A program made the translations under genes and the position numbers. The notes under the pieces are model-generated. The model did not search any database. It saw only the letters and a list, made by a program, of their open reading frames with translations, and was not told the origin of the DNA. This document shows positions 4,187-5,039 of a stretch of DNA of 5,039 nucleotides, one piece after another. The stretch's first letter is position 1, and each line of letters opens with the position of its first letter. The DNA is from Nostoc sp. CHAB 5715 (lineage in GTDB: Bacteria; Cyanobacteriota; Cyanobacteriia; Cyanobacteriales; Nostocaceae): positions 1 through 5,039 of the forward strand of contig NZ_JAIVFR010000565.1 of the NCBI RefSeq assembly GCF_020829685.1. Reading direction: 5' to 3'.

Positions 4187-5039
4187 TCATTGCCCAGAAG
4201 GTGCAGCAGCATGAATCAAATCTGGCTTTTCGTCACTAGGAGGACGCTCAATAGTTTGAGCCGATGTAGGACGTTGATGGCGTAGTTTACCGCCGCAGGC
4301 ATCGCTAGTTTGGATCTGCACAGGTTTACCCGTATCAATTGACTCGTAAAGCGCTTGAATAATATTAACATCAATCAATCCTTCAATTCCAGATGGTTCT
4401 GGATCTTTATCTTCAAGAATACAATCAGAGAAGTAGGTAAATTCAGCCGCTAGTTGATCGTGATCCTCAAAGGTACGCTCTTGGGTTTCACCATTAATTG
4501 TCAGGTAATGCTTAATTTCTCCCTGCCAAGAATATGCAGGTTTTACTTGCAAATCGCCTTGAGTACCTACAATTTGATAGGTTGAAACACTTGCTGCTCC
4601 AAAGCTACAGGTAAATGTTGCCAATCGCTCATTGGGAAAACGTAAGATAACGCTAGCCATTTCTTCCACTTCGCTGAAGCGTTGCTCTCCGTTATTGGCA
4701 GCTACAGCAAATACTTCAATTGGTTCATCTTGAAATAGGTAACGTGCAGCATTAATGCAGTAGATGCCAATATCATAGAGCGTCCCACCACCTGTAACAT
4801 CGCGTAAACGAATATTGCCTTCTTCTACTTGTTGAGTAAAAACCGAGTTGAAAATCCGTGGTTCACCAATTTGCTTTGAGCGGAGAATTTCGACTGCTTG
4901 TAAATTGGCTTCTTCTAAATGTAAACGGTAGGCGATCATCAGCTTTACATTATTGTCATTGGCAGCTTTAATCATTGCCTCACATTCTTCTTCTGTTACT
5001 GCCCTCTGCTTTTCACGTAAGACATGAATTGCCTGATTA
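4187..5039 (-). CDS. Gfo/Idh/MocA-family oxidoreductase, C-terminal part (5' end outside window)
   Basis: The minus-strand frame stays open from the window edge to TGA at 4187-4189, giving 283 complete residues. The Met codon at 4973-4975 is internal: 21 conserved-looking residues precede it. Family members are soluble NAD(P)-dependent dehydrogenases acting mostly on sugars or related polyols. The N-terminal dinucleotide-binding fold lies outside the window. Counting from the edge, the EKP-motif region is at residues 9-11 but reads E-K-Q, followed by AVTEEECEAM and the typical KLMIAYRLHLEEAN. Then come GNIR and GGGTLYDIGIYCINAARYLF with Asp89 and Tyr93, the expected catalytic Tyr of the glucose-fructose oxidoreductase subgroup. 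The C-terminal domain ends in a Pro/Glu-rich tail, IERPPSDEKPDLIHAAAPSG, which I recall from cyanobacterial members. The gene is convergent with gdhA. The substrate cannot be stated. Confidence 0.9.
   Translation of the reverse strand, partial: NQAIHVLREKQRAVTEEECEAMIKAANDNNVKLMIAYRLHLEEANLQAVEILRSKQIGEPRIFNSVFTQQVEEGNIRLRDVTGGGTLYDIGIYCINAARYLFQDEPIEVFAVAANNGEQRFSEVEEMASVILRFPNERLATFTCSFGAASVSTYQIVGTQGDLQVKPAYSWQGEIKHYLTINGETQERTFEDHDQLAAEFTYFSDCILEDKDPEPSGIEGLIDVNIIQALYESIDTGKPVQIQTSDACGGKLRHQRPTSAQTIERPPSDEKPDLIHAAAPSGQ

Noticed and set aside
4054..4239. Plus-strand 61-codon frame containing CHCERSEAIQ
   Set aside because: It is the known spurious translation of the REP-like palindrome and it runs into the 3' end of the real minus-strand gene.

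Overview
The window looks like chromosomal DNA of a filamentous, heterocyst-type cyanobacterium (Nostocales, Nostoc/Anabaena-like). The evidence is five copies of the HIP1 octamer GCGATCGC, heptanucleotide tandem repeats of the kind common in Nostoc genomes, several small palindromic dispersed repeats, and a perfect NtcA-type motif (GTA-N8-TAC) before a glutamate dehydrogenase gene. This placement is inferred from composition and motifs, not from a database search.

Layout: (1) 1-192, + strand, the last 63 codons of an unrecognised gene that enters from the left edge. (2) 244-1389, + strand, a FabF-like beta-ketoacyl-ACP synthase with an intact Cys-His-His active site, starting at TTG with no Shine-Dalgarno. 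(3) 1390-2164, a 775-bp intergenic region packed with repeats. It holds a 17-unit array of 21-bp repeats with 63-bp higher-order structure, a heptamer tract (AAGTCAA)n, a half copy of a REP-like palindrome, a second heptamer tract (CCAATGC)6, a large GC-rich hairpin, and the gdhA promoter/RBS region with the NtcA-like site. (4) 2165-3454, + strand, gdhA, a complete hexameric-type glutamate dehydrogenase of 429 aa. (5) 3455-4186, a 732-bp convergent intergenic region almost filled with palindromic elements: a 205-bp MITE-like element with 17-bp terminal inverted repeats and a 10-bp direct duplication, a 214-bp multi-hairpin element, and a 78-bp REP-like palindrome. (6) 4187-5039, - strand, the C-terminal 283 residues of a Gfo/Idh/MocA-family oxidoreductase whose 5' end lies beyond the right edge.

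The genes do not form one obvious pathway. The first two may be co-transcribed (51-bp gap, same strand). gdhA appears to have its own promoter region and is convergent with the oxidoreductase. GDH links ammonium assimilation to 2-oxoglutarate, the metabolite NtcA senses, so the NtcA-like site fits its job.

No new protein system is evident. The unusual material is the non-coding DNA: the 21-bp/63-bp array with TATAAT repeatedly set in the loop of an inverted repeat, and the clustered non-autonomous palindromic elements flanking gdhA on both sides.
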